A DNA stretch of 64,000 nt, from contig NZ_BCTC01000015.1 of the NCBI RefSeq assembly GCF_001571085.1, forward strand, positions 1-64,000. Reading direction: 5' to 3'. Below, in pieces: positions 29,792 through 42,802 of this stretch (position 1 is the stretch's first letter; every line of letters starts with the position of its first letter). Source of the stretch: Azohydromonas lata NBRC 102462. Its GTDB lineage: Bacteria > Pseudomonadota > Gammaproteobacteria > Burkholderiales > Burkholderiaceae_C. The position numbers and the translations under genes were made by a program. Below the pieces are notes generated by a model that did no database searches, was not told the DNA's origin, and worked only from the letters and a program-made list of their open reading frames with translations.

Positions 29792-30298
29792 ATGCAAGAG
29801 CGGTCCCGGCGTCCCGAGTTCCGCGACAGCTGGGCTGAGGACGAATACGAGAAGGAGCTGGACGAGCGAGCGCCGTTGACGCGTGAGCAAGTGCTGGCCC
29901 TGCGCGAACAACACCCGCTGATGTCGCCATGGCGGGTCATTGCGGTTCAGGCCGCAGTGGGTCTGGTGGTGTCCGTCCTTGCGGCGGTGATCACGGGACG
30001 AGGGGCGGTCGGCTGGTCGGCGCTGTATGGCGCGGCTGCCGTGGTGTTGCCGGGGGCATTGATGGTCCGCGGTCTCACCAAGTCCAAGGACATGAAACCC
30101 GGCGCGGCAGTGTTCGGCTTCATGTTCTGGGAGTTCATCAAGATCGGTGTCGCGGCCGCCATGCTGGTGGCGGCGGCGGTGGTCGTGCGCGACTTGAGCT
30201 GGCCGGCTTTGCTGGTGGCGATGGTCTTGTGCATGAAAGTCAACTGGCTGGCGCTGCTTTGGCAGGGCCGGGCCCGAGCAAGGAAAAAGAGAAGCTGA
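29792..30298 (+). CDS. atpI: ATP synthase subunit I (AtpI)
   Basis: The 168-residue protein has a charged N-terminal 50 residues and four hydrophobic segments starting VIAVQAAVGLVVSVLAAVI and ending ALLVAMVLCMKVNWLALLW. AtpI is a non-essential membrane protein that helps assemble the c-ring or import Mg. As first gene of the atp operon, with its stop codon 1 bp before atpB, its identity is secure by context. The N-terminal charged extension is longer than in E. coli AtpI. Confidence 0.9.
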   Translation: MQERSRRPEFRDSWAEDEYEKELDERAPLTREQVLALREQHPLMSPWRVIAVQAAVGLVVSVLAAVITGRGAVGWSALYGAAAVVLPGALMVRGLTKSKDMKPGAAVFGFMFWEFIKIGVAAAMLVAAAVVVRDLSWPALLVAMVLCMKVNWLALLWQGRARARKKRS

Positions 30299-30299
30299 C

Positions 30300-31491
<1,192 letters not shown>

Positions 31492-31546
31492 TCCGGCTCT
31501 TTCTCGTCCGTCCCCGAGTAGTCTTTCAACGAGAAAGGTCCGAGCC

Positions 31547-32017
31547 GTGAATCTGAACGCAACGTTGTTGGCGCAGATCGTCGTCTTCGTGATCTTGTGG
31601 TGGTTCACGATGAAATTCGTGTGGCCGCCGATCACCAAGGCGCTCGATGAGCGCGCCCGGAAGGTCGCCGACGGTCTGGCTGCGGCTGACAAGGCCAAGG
31701 CCGAACTGGCCACGGCCAACAAGCGTGTCGAGGCCCAATTGGCCGAAGCGCGTGATGACGCCGCCCGCCGCCTGGCTGATGCCGAGCGCCTGGCCCAGTC
31801 CATGGTCGAAGAGGCCAAGGGCCGTGCCAATGAAGAGGCCGCCAAGATCGTCGCCGCGGCCCGGGCCGAGGCCGAGCAGGCCAGCGTCCGTGCCCGCGAA
31901 GCGCTGCGCGACGAAGTCGCCGCGCTGGCTGTCAAGGGTGCCGAAGCGATCCTGCGCCGCGAAGTGAACCCGGCCGTGCACGGCGAACTGCTGTCACGCC
32001 TCAAGAGCGAGCTCTGA
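31547..32017 (+). CDS. atpF: F-type ATP synthase subunit b
   Basis: The 156-residue protein has one N-terminal membrane helix ([23 protein letters not shown]) and a long charged helix rich in Ala, Glu and Lys that forms the peripheral stalk dimer. Its length equals that of E. coli AtpF. The start is GTG, 55 bp after atpE, and its stop is 4 bp before atpH. Confidence 0.97.
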   Translation: MNLNATLLAQIVVFVILWWFTMKFVWPPITKALDERARKVADGLAAADKAKAELATANKRVEAQLAEARDDAARRLADAERLAQSMVEEAKGRANEEAAKIVAAARAEAEQASVRAREALRDEVAALAVKGAEAILRREVNPAVHGELLSRLKSEL

Positions 32018-32021
32018 CACC

Positions 32022-32555
32022 ATGGCTGAGCTTGCAACCATCGCCCGCCCCTATGCGGAGGCGCTGTTCAAGACCATCATGGTCCAGGAGCAGCCCGGCG
32101 CCATCGAGCAGCTCGATCTGCTCGCGTCGCTGACCTCCGACCCCGAGCTGCGCCAGTTCGCCTCCGATCCCCGCGTGAGCACCGAGCAGGTCCTCGGCGT
32201 GGTGACCGGTGCGCTGCCCGCGCCGCTGTGGCCCGCGCTGCAGAACCTGCTGCGCACCATGCTGGAAAACGGCCGCCTGGTGGCGCTGCCCGAAGTGGCC
32301 GCGCAGTTCCGCGCGCTGGTCAACGCCGGCAGCGGGGTCTCCGATGCGCTGGTCTACAGCGCCTTCCCGATCGACGAGGCGCAGGGCGCCGAGGTGCTGG
32401 CCGCGCTGGAAAAGCGCTTCGGTCGCAAGCTCAACGCCACGGTGCAGATCGATCCCTCGCTCATCGGCGGCATCCGCGTGGTGGTCGGCGACGAGGTCTA
32501 TGACGGCTCGGTCAAGGCCCGTCTGGAACAGATGAAGGTGGCGCTTACGGCCTAA
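32022..32555 (+). CDS. atpH: F-type ATP synthase subunit delta
   Basis: The 177-residue protein matches subunit delta ([15 protein letters not shown] start, INPSLIGG-like [31 protein letters not shown] near the end). It joins the peripheral stalk to the top of the F1 hexamer. It begins 4 bp after atpF, so the two genes are likely translationally coupled. Confidence 0.97.
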   Translation: MAELATIARPYAEALFKTIMVQEQPGAIEQLDLLASLTSDPELRQFASDPRVSTEQVLGVVTGALPAPLWPALQNLLRTMLENGRLVALPEVAAQFRALVNAGSGVSDALVYSAFPIDEAQGAEVLAALEKRFGRKLNATVQIDPSLIGGIRVVVGDEVYDGSVKARLEQMKVALTA

Positions 32556-32664
32556 AGCAGCAGGAGAGTGAGGGGCGAGCCGCCCCGATCCCGCCCGTCA
32601 AGCCCACAGCCGCCACCCCTGCCACCGCTGTCCGCCTTGTATGGAGGCAGCCTGGGAGAACACG

Positions 32665-34218
<1,554 letters not shown>

Positions 34219-34256
34219 GTCCCGCCTAAAGCACAAGTCCGAGAAGGAGTCAGTCC

Positions 34257-36567
<2,311 letters not shown>

Positions 36568-36651
36568 TGGCCGTCGCGGCTGCAACCTGACGGGTTGTGG
36601 CCGCAACGCTCCCGACGCAGCCTCTTCCTTTTCGCATCAAGGACCCCGCAC

Positions 36652-37068
36652 ATGGCAACCATTCACGTCGACGTCGTCTCCGCCGAAGAGCTGATCTTCA
36701 GCGGCGAGGCGAAGTTCGTCGCGCTGCCGGGCGAGAACGGCGAGCTGGGCATCCTGCCCCGCCACACGCCGCTGATCACCCGCATCAAGCCCGGCGCGGT
36801 GCGCATCGAGCGTGCCGACAACGGTGAAGAAGAGTTCGTGTTCGTGGCCGGCGGCATCCTGGAGGTGCAGCCCAACACGGTCACCGTGCTCGCCGACACC
36901 GCCATCCGCGGCCATGACCTCGACGAGGCCAAGGCCAACGAGGCCAAGCGCCTGGCCGAGGAAGCGATGAAGAACGCCAAGAGCGACATCGACTTCGCCA
37001 CCGCGCAAAGCGAATTCGCCGCCATGGCTGCCCAACTCGCCGCGCTGCGCAAGTTCCGCCGCAAGTAA
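36652..37068 (+). CDS. atpC: F-type ATP synthase subunit epsilon
   Basis: The 138-residue protein has the beta-sandwich start [45 protein letters not shown] and a two-helix C-terminal domain ending [10 protein letters not shown] that can block rotation. The ATG at 36652 follows AAGGA by 10 bp. It is the last gene of the operon and is followed by a hairpin at 37138-37170. Confidence 0.97.
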   Translation: MATIHVDVVSAEELIFSGEAKFVALPGENGELGILPRHTPLITRIKPGAVRIERADNGEEEFVFVAGGILEVQPNTVTVLADTAIRGHDLDEAKANEAKRLAEEAMKNAKSDIDFATAQSEFAAMAAQLAALRKFRRK

Positions 37069-37137
37069 GCCGCCTGACCGGCGCGCCGGCGCAACTGCCC
37101 CTGGCAGCCGCACCGGCACCGCAACGAATCAAGTAAA

Positions 37138-37173
37138 AAGCCCGCCCGGCGCATGCCCGGCGGGCTTCGTGTT
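37138..37173 (+). terminator. Terminator after atpC
   Basis: AAGCCCGCC (37138-37146) pairs with GGCGGGCTT (37159-37167) around a 12-nt loop that can extend the stem, followed by CGTGTTT. The U-tract is poor but the hairpin is strong and lies 70 bp after atpC. Confidence 0.7.
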
Positions 37174-37248
37174 TACTGGCGGCCGTTTTTCCAAGCGCCG
37201 CCGCGGCCGTTTCCACGGGCCGCCCGCGCGGCCGCCACGCCAGCTCCC

Positions 37249-39177
37249 ATGTCCGCCATCACCGACTCCGCCGCAGGTTGCCGCGTGCTGTCGCTCATCC
37301 CGCCGATGACGCAGCTCAACACGCCGTACCCCTCCACCGCCTACCTGACCGGCTTTTTGCGCAGCCGCGGCATCCCGGCGGCGCAGGACGACCTGGCGCT
37401 CAAGCTCGTCCTGCGCCTGCTCTCGCGCCCCGGGCTGCTGCGCCTGCGCGAGGTGGCCGAGGCGCTGCCGCCCAAGAAGCGCAGCGAGCGCGTGGCGGCC
37501 TTCCTGGAGCAGTTCGACGCCTACGCCGGCACGGTGGAGCGGGCCCTCAGCTTCCTGCAGGGGCGCGACCCCACGCTGGCCCACCGCATCGCCTCGCGCG
37601 GGCTGCTGCCCGAGGGGCCGCGCTTCCAGCAGCTCGACGCCTACGACGCGGACGAGGAGGGCGGCGATGGCCTCGCCTGGGCCTTCGGGGCGCTGGGCCT
37701 GCAGGACCGCGCCAAGCACCTCGCCACGCTCTACCTCGACGACCTGGCCGACGTGCTGCGCGAGGCAGTGGACGGGCGGTTCGAGTTCGTCCGCTACGCC
37801 GAGTCCCTGGCCGCCGCGCAGGCCAGTTTCGACCCGCTGGCCGACGCGCTGGCGGCGCCGCTCAACCTGATAGACGAGACGCTGCGCGACCTGGCGCTGG
37901 AAGCGGTCGAACGGCACCAGCCGAACGTGGTGCTGCTCTCCGTCCCGTTCCCGGGCTCGGTGTACGGCGCGCTGCGCATCGCGCAGGCGGTGAAGGCGGC
38001 GCATCCGGGGCTGGCCGTCGTGTTGGGCGGCGGCTACGTCAACACCGAGCTGCGCGAGCTGCGCGAGCCGCGGGTCTTCGACGTCGTGGATTTCGTGACC
38101 CTGGACGCCGGCGAGCGCCCGCTGCTCGCGCTGCTGGAGCACCTGCAGGGCCGCCGCTCGAAGCAGCGCCTGGTGCGGACCTTCATCCGCGACGACGCGG
38201 GCGCCGTGCGCTACGTGAACTTCCCGGAGCCGGACGTCCCCTTTGCCGAGGTCGGCACACCGACCTGGGACGGGTTGCCGCTGGGCCAGTACCTCTCGCT
38301 GCTGGACATGCTCAACCCCATGCACCGGCTCTGGAGCGACGGGCGCTGGAACAAGCTCACCGTGGCCCACGGCTGCTACTGGAAAAAGTGCAGCTTCTGC
38401 GACGTCAGCCTGGACTACATCGCGCGCTACGAGGGCGCGGAGGCCTCGGTGCTGGCCGACCGCATCCAGGCCATCGTCGAGGAAACCGGCCAGACCGGTT
38501 TCCATTTCGTGGACGAAGCCGCCCCGCCCAAGGCGCTCAAGGCGCTGGCCACCGAGCTGCTGCGCCGCGACCTGCGCATCTCCTGGTGGGGCAACGTGCG
38601 CTTCGAAAAGACGTTCACGCCGGAGCTGTGCGAGCTGCTGGCCGAGAGTGGCTGCATTGCCATCTCCGGCGGGCTGGAGGTGGCCTCGGACCGGCTTTTG
38701 AAACTCATGAACAAGGGCGTGTCCGTGGCCCAGGTGGCGCGGGTGACGCGGGCCTTTGCCGAGTCCGGCGTGATGGTGCACGCCTACCTGATGTACGGCT
38801 TTCCCACGCAGACGGCACAGGACACGGTGGACGCGCTGGAGTACGTGCGCCAGCTCTTCGAGAACGGCTGCATCCACTCCGGCTTCTTCCACCGCTTCGC
38901 CTGCACGGTGCATTCGCCGGTGGGCCTGGACCCGCAGGCCTTCGGCATCACGCTCAAGCCACTGCCGGAAGGCGCCTTCGCGCGCAACGACGTCGGCTTC
39001 ATCGACCCCACCGGCACCGACCACGACGCCCTGGGCCGCGCGCTGAAGAAGGCCATCTACAACTTCATGCACGGCAACCTGGTGGAGGCCGACGTGCGCA
39101 GCTGGTTCGACGTGCGGGTGCCCAAGTCCACGGTGCCGAAGAGCTTCATTCGCCGGGCGCTGGAGCAGGGCGGCTGA
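37249..39177 (+). CDS. B12-binding domain radical SAM protein
   Basis: The 642-residue protein starts with a region of about 220 residues (LSLIPPMTQLNTPYPSTAYL) leading into a Rossmann-like B12-binding domain (VVLLSVPFPGSVYGALRIAQAVKAAHPGLAVVLGGGYVN). A radical SAM barrel follows. The cluster cysteines are C376, C381 and C384 in GCYWKKCSFC, a CX4CX2C spacing rather than the classic CX3CX2C. No B12 lower-ligand histidine motif (DxHxxG) is seen. Members of this class do methylations, ring contractions or other radical chemistry, but the substrate is unknown. It follows the atp terminator by about 80 bp and has no operon partner. Confidence 0.85.
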   Translation: MSAITDSAAGCRVLSLIPPMTQLNTPYPSTAYLTGFLRSRGIPAAQDDLALKLVLRLLSRPGLLRLREVAEALPPKKRSERVAAFLEQFDAYAGTVERALSFLQGRDPTLAHRIASRGLLPEGPRFQQLDAYDADEEGGDGLAWAFGALGLQDRAKHLATLYLDDLADVLREAVDGRFEFVRYAESLAAAQASFDPLADALAAPLNLIDETLRDLALEAVERHQPNVVLLSVPFPGSVYGALRIAQAVKAAHPGLAVVLGGGYVNTELRELREPRVFDVVDFVTLDAGERPLLALLEHLQGRRSKQRLVRTFIRDDAGAVRYVNFPEPDVPFAEVGTPTWDGLPLGQYLSLLDMLNPMHRLWSDGRWNKLTVAHGCYWKKCSFCDVSLDYIARYEGAEASVLADRIQAIVEETGQTGFHFVDEAAPPKALKALATELLRRDLRISWWGNVRFEKTFTPELCELLAESGCIAISGGLEVASDRLLKLMNKGVSVAQVARVTRAFAESGVMVHAYLMYGFPTQTAQDTVDALEYVRQLFENGCIHSGFFHRFACTVHSPVGLDPQAFGITLKPLPEGAFARNDVGFIDPTGTDHDALGRALKKAIYNFMHGNLVEADVRSWFDVRVPKSTVPKSFIRRALEQGG

Positions 39178-39192
39178 GCGGGGGCGGCCGCA

Positions 39193-39699
39193 TCAAGCGC
39201 GCCAGGGCGCGTCCGGCAACTCGTTGGGATTGGCTTGGCCCGGCTGCAGCGCGAAGTGGCGCACCAGCAAGCCATCGACGGCATCCACGGCCGCCAGCAG
39301 GCCGGCTTCGAAGTCACCCCCGCGCAGCCGCTCGCGCATGCCGTCCAGGATGCCGTGCCAGCCGTCCGTGCCCACGTGGCGGTGGATGCCGCGGTCAGCG
39401 ACGATTTCAATGGCGTGCTCGGCCAGCAGCAGGTAGATGAGCACGCCGTTGTTGGCCTCGGTGTCCCACACCCGCAGCTTGCCGAACAGGGTCACCGCGC
39501 GCTCGCGCGCCGTGGCGCCGCGCCAGAGGTAGGACAGCGGCAACCCCGCCTCCACGCACACGCGTATCTCGCCGCTGTGCCGGGTTTCGCTCTCGCGCAC
39601 GCGCGCCTCTATGCGCGCCATGGCCGCGTCGCCCAGGGTGCGCCGCGCGTCGCCCTCGTCGAGCAGCCGGTGTTTCAACAGCCGCAGCACACGGTTCAT
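39193..39699 (-). CDS. TPM domain protein (small partner)
   Basis: The 168-residue protein has a TPM phosphatase-like domain (TRHSGEIRVCVEAGLP ... AVTLFGKLRVWDTEANNGVLIYLLLAEHAIEIVADRGIH). It lacks a signal peptide, so it probably sits on the cytoplasmic side or is held by the upstream membrane protein. Its ATG overlaps the stop of the YgcG-like gene by one base, indicating translational coupling. The pair follows lemA in the same direction, a grouping (LemA, TPM, TPM) that recurs in many bacteria. Confidence 0.88.
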   Translation of the reverse strand: MNRVLRLLKHRLLDEGDARRTLGDAAMARIEARVRESETRHSGEIRVCVEAGLPLSYLWRGATARERAVTLFGKLRVWDTEANNGVLIYLLLAEHAIEIVADRGIHRHVGTDGWHGILDGMRERLRGGDFEAGLLAAVDAVDGLLVRHFALQPGQANPNELPDAPWRA

Positions 39700-40679
39700 C
39701 ACCAGCTCCCCGAGGCGCCGCCGCCGCCGAAATCCCCACCGCCACCGGAGCGGAAGCCGCCACCGCCGCCACCGCCGCCGCCCCAACCGCCACCACCGCC
39801 TCCCCAGCCGCCGCCGGGGAAGATGATGGGCGGCCCGCCAAAGCCGCCGCCGCCCCGGCCACCACGACCGCCGCCGCCGCGACGCCCGGACGAGCCGATG
39901 CCCAGCACGCCCACCAGCACCAGCGCCAGCAGGGCGGCCGCGCCGGCCAGCATCAGGCTCGCGCTGAACAGCCACGCCAGGCCGCCGGCCGCGCCGCCCG
40001 TGGCCAGCGCGCCCAGCTTGCGGCCCAGCATGGCGGTGAGCACGGCCCCCAGCACCGGCACGCCTATGAAGAAGAACAGCGCCAGGTCTTCGAGCTGAAA
40101 CCCCTGCTCGCCGCCGCGCTGCGCGGTGGAGCTGGAGCCGCTCCAGCCTTCGGGCGCCGAGGCCGGCGCGGGCAGCTTCTCGGCCTTCACCAGCGCCTGC
40201 AGCTCGTCCACCGCGGCCAGCAGGCCGCCCGCGAAATTGCCGGCGCGGAAGGCCGGGGTGATGGCCTGGTCGATCACGCGCTTGGCCGCCAGGTCGGGAA
40301 TCGCGCCCTCCAGCGCCTTGGCGACTTCTATGCGCACGTGGCGGTCGTTCTTGGCCACCACCAGCAGCAGCCCGTCGCCCACGTCGCGCCGGCCCAGCTT
40401 CCACTGGTCGGCCACGCGGAAGGCGTAGCTGGCAATGTCCTCCGGCGCCGTGGTCGGCACCAGCAGCATGACGAGCTGCGTGCCCGCCTCGCGCTCGAAG
40501 TCCGCCAGCCGCGCTTCGAGCTGCCCGCGCTGCGAGGCGTTGAGGGTGCCGGTCTGGTCGATGACGCGGGCGTTGAGCGCGGGGATGGGCAGCACGTCCT
40601 GCGCGCCGGCGACGGGAGTCAACAGCAGCGCGGCCAGCGCCAGCAGCAGGCCGCGCAGCGCGGAGGTGAGGCCGCGCAT
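39699..40679 (-). CDS. YgcG-like TPM domain membrane protein with Gly-rich tail
   Basis: The 326-residue protein has a signal peptide (LRGLLLALAALLLTPVAGAQ), a periplasmic TPM domain (NARVIDQTGTLNASQRGQLEARLADFEREAGTQLVMLLVP ... GDGLLLVVAKNDRHVRIEVAKALEG), two or three membrane segments at about 195-265 and a tail of about 60 residues that is almost all Gly, with Phe, Trp and Arg. This is the usual YgcG architecture. Function is poorly known; TPM domains have been linked to photosystem repair in plants and to envelope maintenance in bacteria. It lies between lemA and the small TPM gene. Confidence 0.92.
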   Translation of the reverse strand: MRGLTSALRGLLLALAALLLTPVAGAQDVLPIPALNARVIDQTGTLNASQRGQLEARLADFEREAGTQLVMLLVPTTAPEDIASYAFRVADQWKLGRRDVGDGLLLVVAKNDRHVRIEVAKALEGAIPDLAAKRVIDQAITPAFRAGNFAGGLLAAVDELQALVKAEKLPAPASAPEGWSGSSSTAQRGGEQGFQLEDLALFFFIGVPVLGAVLTAMLGRKLGALATGGAAGGLAWLFSASLMLAGAAALLALVLVGVLGIGSSGRRGGGGRGGRGGGGFGGPPIIFPGGGWGGGGGGWGGGGGGGGGFRSGGGGDFGGGGASGSW

Positions 40680-40686
40680 GGCCGCC

Positions 40687-41355
40687 TCAGCGCGAGGCCG
40701 GGCTGGCCGGCAGTGACGGGGCCACGGGCGAGGTCGGCGTGGTCGTGGCCGGCGGCGCGTTGCGCGAAGGCGTGCCGAAATCCACCGTGGGCGGCCGCGA
40801 AATCTCCGCCTCGTTCTGCACCGTGAAGCTGGGCTTGGGCTTGTAGCCGAAGACCATGGCGGTGAGGTTGGTCGGGAAGCTGCGGGCGAGCACGTTGTAG
40901 TCGGTCACCGTCTTGATGTAGCGGTTGCGGGCGACGGTGATGCGGTTCTCCGTGCCTTCGAGCTGCACGCGCAGGTCCTGGAAGCCGCGGTTGGCCTTGA
41001 GGTCCGGGTAGCGCTCGCTCACCACCAGCAGCCGCGACAGCGCGCTGGAGAGCTCGCCTTGCGCCTGTTGGAAACGCTGCATGGCCTGCGGGTCGTTGAG
41101 CGTCTCGGGCGTGACCTGCACGCTGGTCGCCTTGGCGCGGGCCTCGACCACGCGCGTGAGTGTTTCCTGCTCGAAGTTGGCCTCGCCGCGCACGGTGTTG
41201 ACGAGGTTGGGAATCAGGTCGGCGCGGCGCTGGTACTGGTTGAGCACCTCGGCCCACGCGGCCTTGCTCTGTTCGTCCAGTTGCTGGAACTGGTTGTAGC
41301 CGCAGCCTGAGAGAAGGAAGGCCGCGAAGAAGGCGATCAGCCAGCGCATGCGCAT
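40687..41355 (-). CDS. lemA: LemA family protein
   Basis: The 222-residue protein starts with a signal or lipoprotein-like segment ([27 protein letters not shown]) in which LSGC is a good lipobox. The LemA core follows: [33 protein letters not shown] and [32 protein letters not shown]. The C-terminal 50 residues are Pro/Thr/Ser-rich and probably unfolded. LemA proteins are helical envelope proteins of unclear function. The ATG at 41355 has GGAG 8 bp upstream; a GTG at 41361 is too close to that site. The two TPM genes follow within 8 bp and by overlap. Confidence 0.92.
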   Translation of the reverse strand: MRMRWLIAFFAAFLLSGCGYNQFQQLDEQSKAAWAEVLNQYQRRADLIPNLVNTVRGEANFEQETLTRVVEARAKATSVQVTPETLNDPQAMQRFQQAQGELSSALSRLLVVSERYPDLKANRGFQDLRVQLEGTENRITVARNRYIKTVTDYNVLARSFPTNLTAMVFGYKPKPSFTVQNEAEISRPPTVDFGTPSRNAPPATTTPTSPVAPSLPASPASR

Positions 41356-41410
41356 ATCCACTGCTCCGTGAAGGGTTTGCTTGGGGATGCTAGCTCAGCA
41401 CATGGCGCAC

Positions 41411-41439
41411 CTGACCAAGGGATAGCCGCACGGGATAAT
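41411..41439 (+). promoter_or_regulatory. Candidate hemE promoter (leaderless arrangement)
   Basis: CTGACC (41411-41416) and GATAAT (41434-41439) are spaced by 17 bp and match 4/6 and 5/6 of the sigma-70 consensus. The ATG follows GATAAT by 6 bp, so the predicted start site falls on the ATG itself. Confidence 0.55.
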
Positions 41440-41445
41440 CGCGGG

Positions 41446-42543
41446 ATGACCGCACCGCTCGCCAACGACACCTTCCTGCGCGCCTGTCTGCGCCAGCCGA
41501 CCGACTACACGCCCGTGTGGCTGATGCGCCAGGCCGGGCGCTATTTGCCCGAGTACTGCGCCACGCGCGCGCGCGCGGGCAGCTTCATGGGGCTGGCCAC
41601 CAACCCGGACTTCGCCACGGAAGTGACGCTGCAGCCACTGGACCGCTACGCGCTGGACGCCGCCATCCTGTTCAGCGACATCCTCACCGTCCCCGACGCC
41701 ATGGGCCTGGGCCTGAGCTTCGCTGCCGGCGAGGGTCCGCGCTTCGCCACGCCCGTGCGCGACGAGGCCGCGGTGATGAAGCTGGAAGTGCCCGACATGG
41801 CCAAGCTGCAGTACGTGTTCGACGCGGTGAGCTCCATCCGCAAGGCGCTCAACGGGCGCGTGCCGCTCATCGGCTTCTCCGGCAGCCCGTGGACGCTGGC
41901 CTGCTACATGGTCGAAGGCAGCGGCAGCGACGACTACCGCCTGGTGAAGTCCATGCTGTATTCGCGCCCCGACCTGATGCACCGCATCCTGGCCCTCAAC
42001 GCCGACACCGTGGCCGCCTACCTCAACGCGCAGATCGAGGCCGGCGCGCAGGCCGTGATGGTGTTCGACAGCTGGGGCGGGGTGCTGGCCGACGGCGCCT
42101 TCCAGCAGTTCAGCCTGGCCTACACGCAGCGCGTGCTGAAGCAGCTCAAGCGCGAGCACGACGGGCAGCGCATCCCGCACATCGTCTTCACCAAGGGCGG
42201 CGGCCTGTGGCTGGAAGACATGCTCGGCGGCGAGTCCGTGCCTGACGTGCTGGGCGTGGACTGGACGGTCAACCTGGCCCGCGCCCGCGAGCGCGTGGGC
42301 GACCGCGTCGCCCTGCAGGGCAACCTGGACCCCAACATCCTGTTCGCCCCGCCGGCCGCTATAGAGGCCGAAGCCAAGCGCGTGCTGGACAGCTTCGGCA
42401 ACCCGCAGCGCGCCGACGGCGGCTTGGGCGGCCACGTGTTCAACCTGGGCCATGGCATCAGCCAGTACACGCCGCCTGAGCACGTGCAGGTGCTGGTGGA
42501 CACCGTGCACGAGCACTCGCGCCGCCTGCGCGCCACGGCCTGA
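41446..42543 (+). CDS. hemE: Uroporphyrinogen decarboxylase
   Basis: The 365-residue protein has the HemE signatures [14 protein letters not shown] near the N-terminus, [32 protein letters not shown] and [16 protein letters not shown]. It converts uroporphyrinogen III to coproporphyrinogen III in haem synthesis. The next gene is priA, an order common in Burkholderiales. No Shine-Dalgarno is visible before the ATG, consistent with a leaderless transcript. Confidence 0.97.
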   Translation: MTAPLANDTFLRACLRQPTDYTPVWLMRQAGRYLPEYCATRARAGSFMGLATNPDFATEVTLQPLDRYALDAAILFSDILTVPDAMGLGLSFAAGEGPRFATPVRDEAAVMKLEVPDMAKLQYVFDAVSSIRKALNGRVPLIGFSGSPWTLACYMVEGSGSDDYRLVKSMLYSRPDLMHRILALNADTVAAYLNAQIEAGAQAVMVFDSWGGVLADGAFQQFSLAYTQRVLKQLKREHDGQRIPHIVFTKGGGLWLEDMLGGESVPDVLGVDWTVNLARARERVGDRVALQGNLDPNILFAPPAAIEAEAKRVLDSFGNPQRADGGLGGHVFNLGHGISQYTPPEHVQVLVDTVHEHSRRLRATA

Positions 42544-42592
42544 AAGCCTGGAGCCTGCGCAAGCTGGGCGTCTTTGATGCGCGGGGCTTGAC

Positions 42593-42601
42593 TTGTCCAC
42601 G
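42593..42601 (+). other. DnaA-box-like 9-mer TTGTCCACG after hemE
   Basis: TTGTCCACG follows GGGCTTGAC in the 259-bp hemE-priA gap. It differs from the DnaA box TTATCCACA at two positions. The rest of this gap contains the tandem pair at 42768-42788 and no gene. Confidence 0.35.
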
Positions 42602-42767
42602 GAATCAGCTCTGCGGCCTGACGCCGCCGAAAGCATCATTTCCGGCTGCGCCGGCCCTGTGGAATAGCGTTAAGCCGTTGATCTCATTGATGAATTTCCC
42701 CGTGTTGCAACTCCGTGCACGGTGGAAACCCGCGCTGCGCACAGGCTGTGAACGGCTCGCGCGCAGT

Positions 42768-42788
42768 TTCCCCACAAAGTTATCCACA
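42768..42788 (+). repeat. Tandem DnaA-box-like pair before priA
   Basis: TTCCCCACA (42768-42776) and TTATCCACA (42780-42788) are separated by AAG, a 12-bp period. The second is an exact DnaA box. The pair ends 14 bp before the priA ATG, where the promoter or ribosome site would be expected. The right half matches the 49-bp elements between priA and rep; the left half does not. Confidence 0.65.
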
Positions 42789-42802
42789 GCGGCGGCCCAT
42801 CC

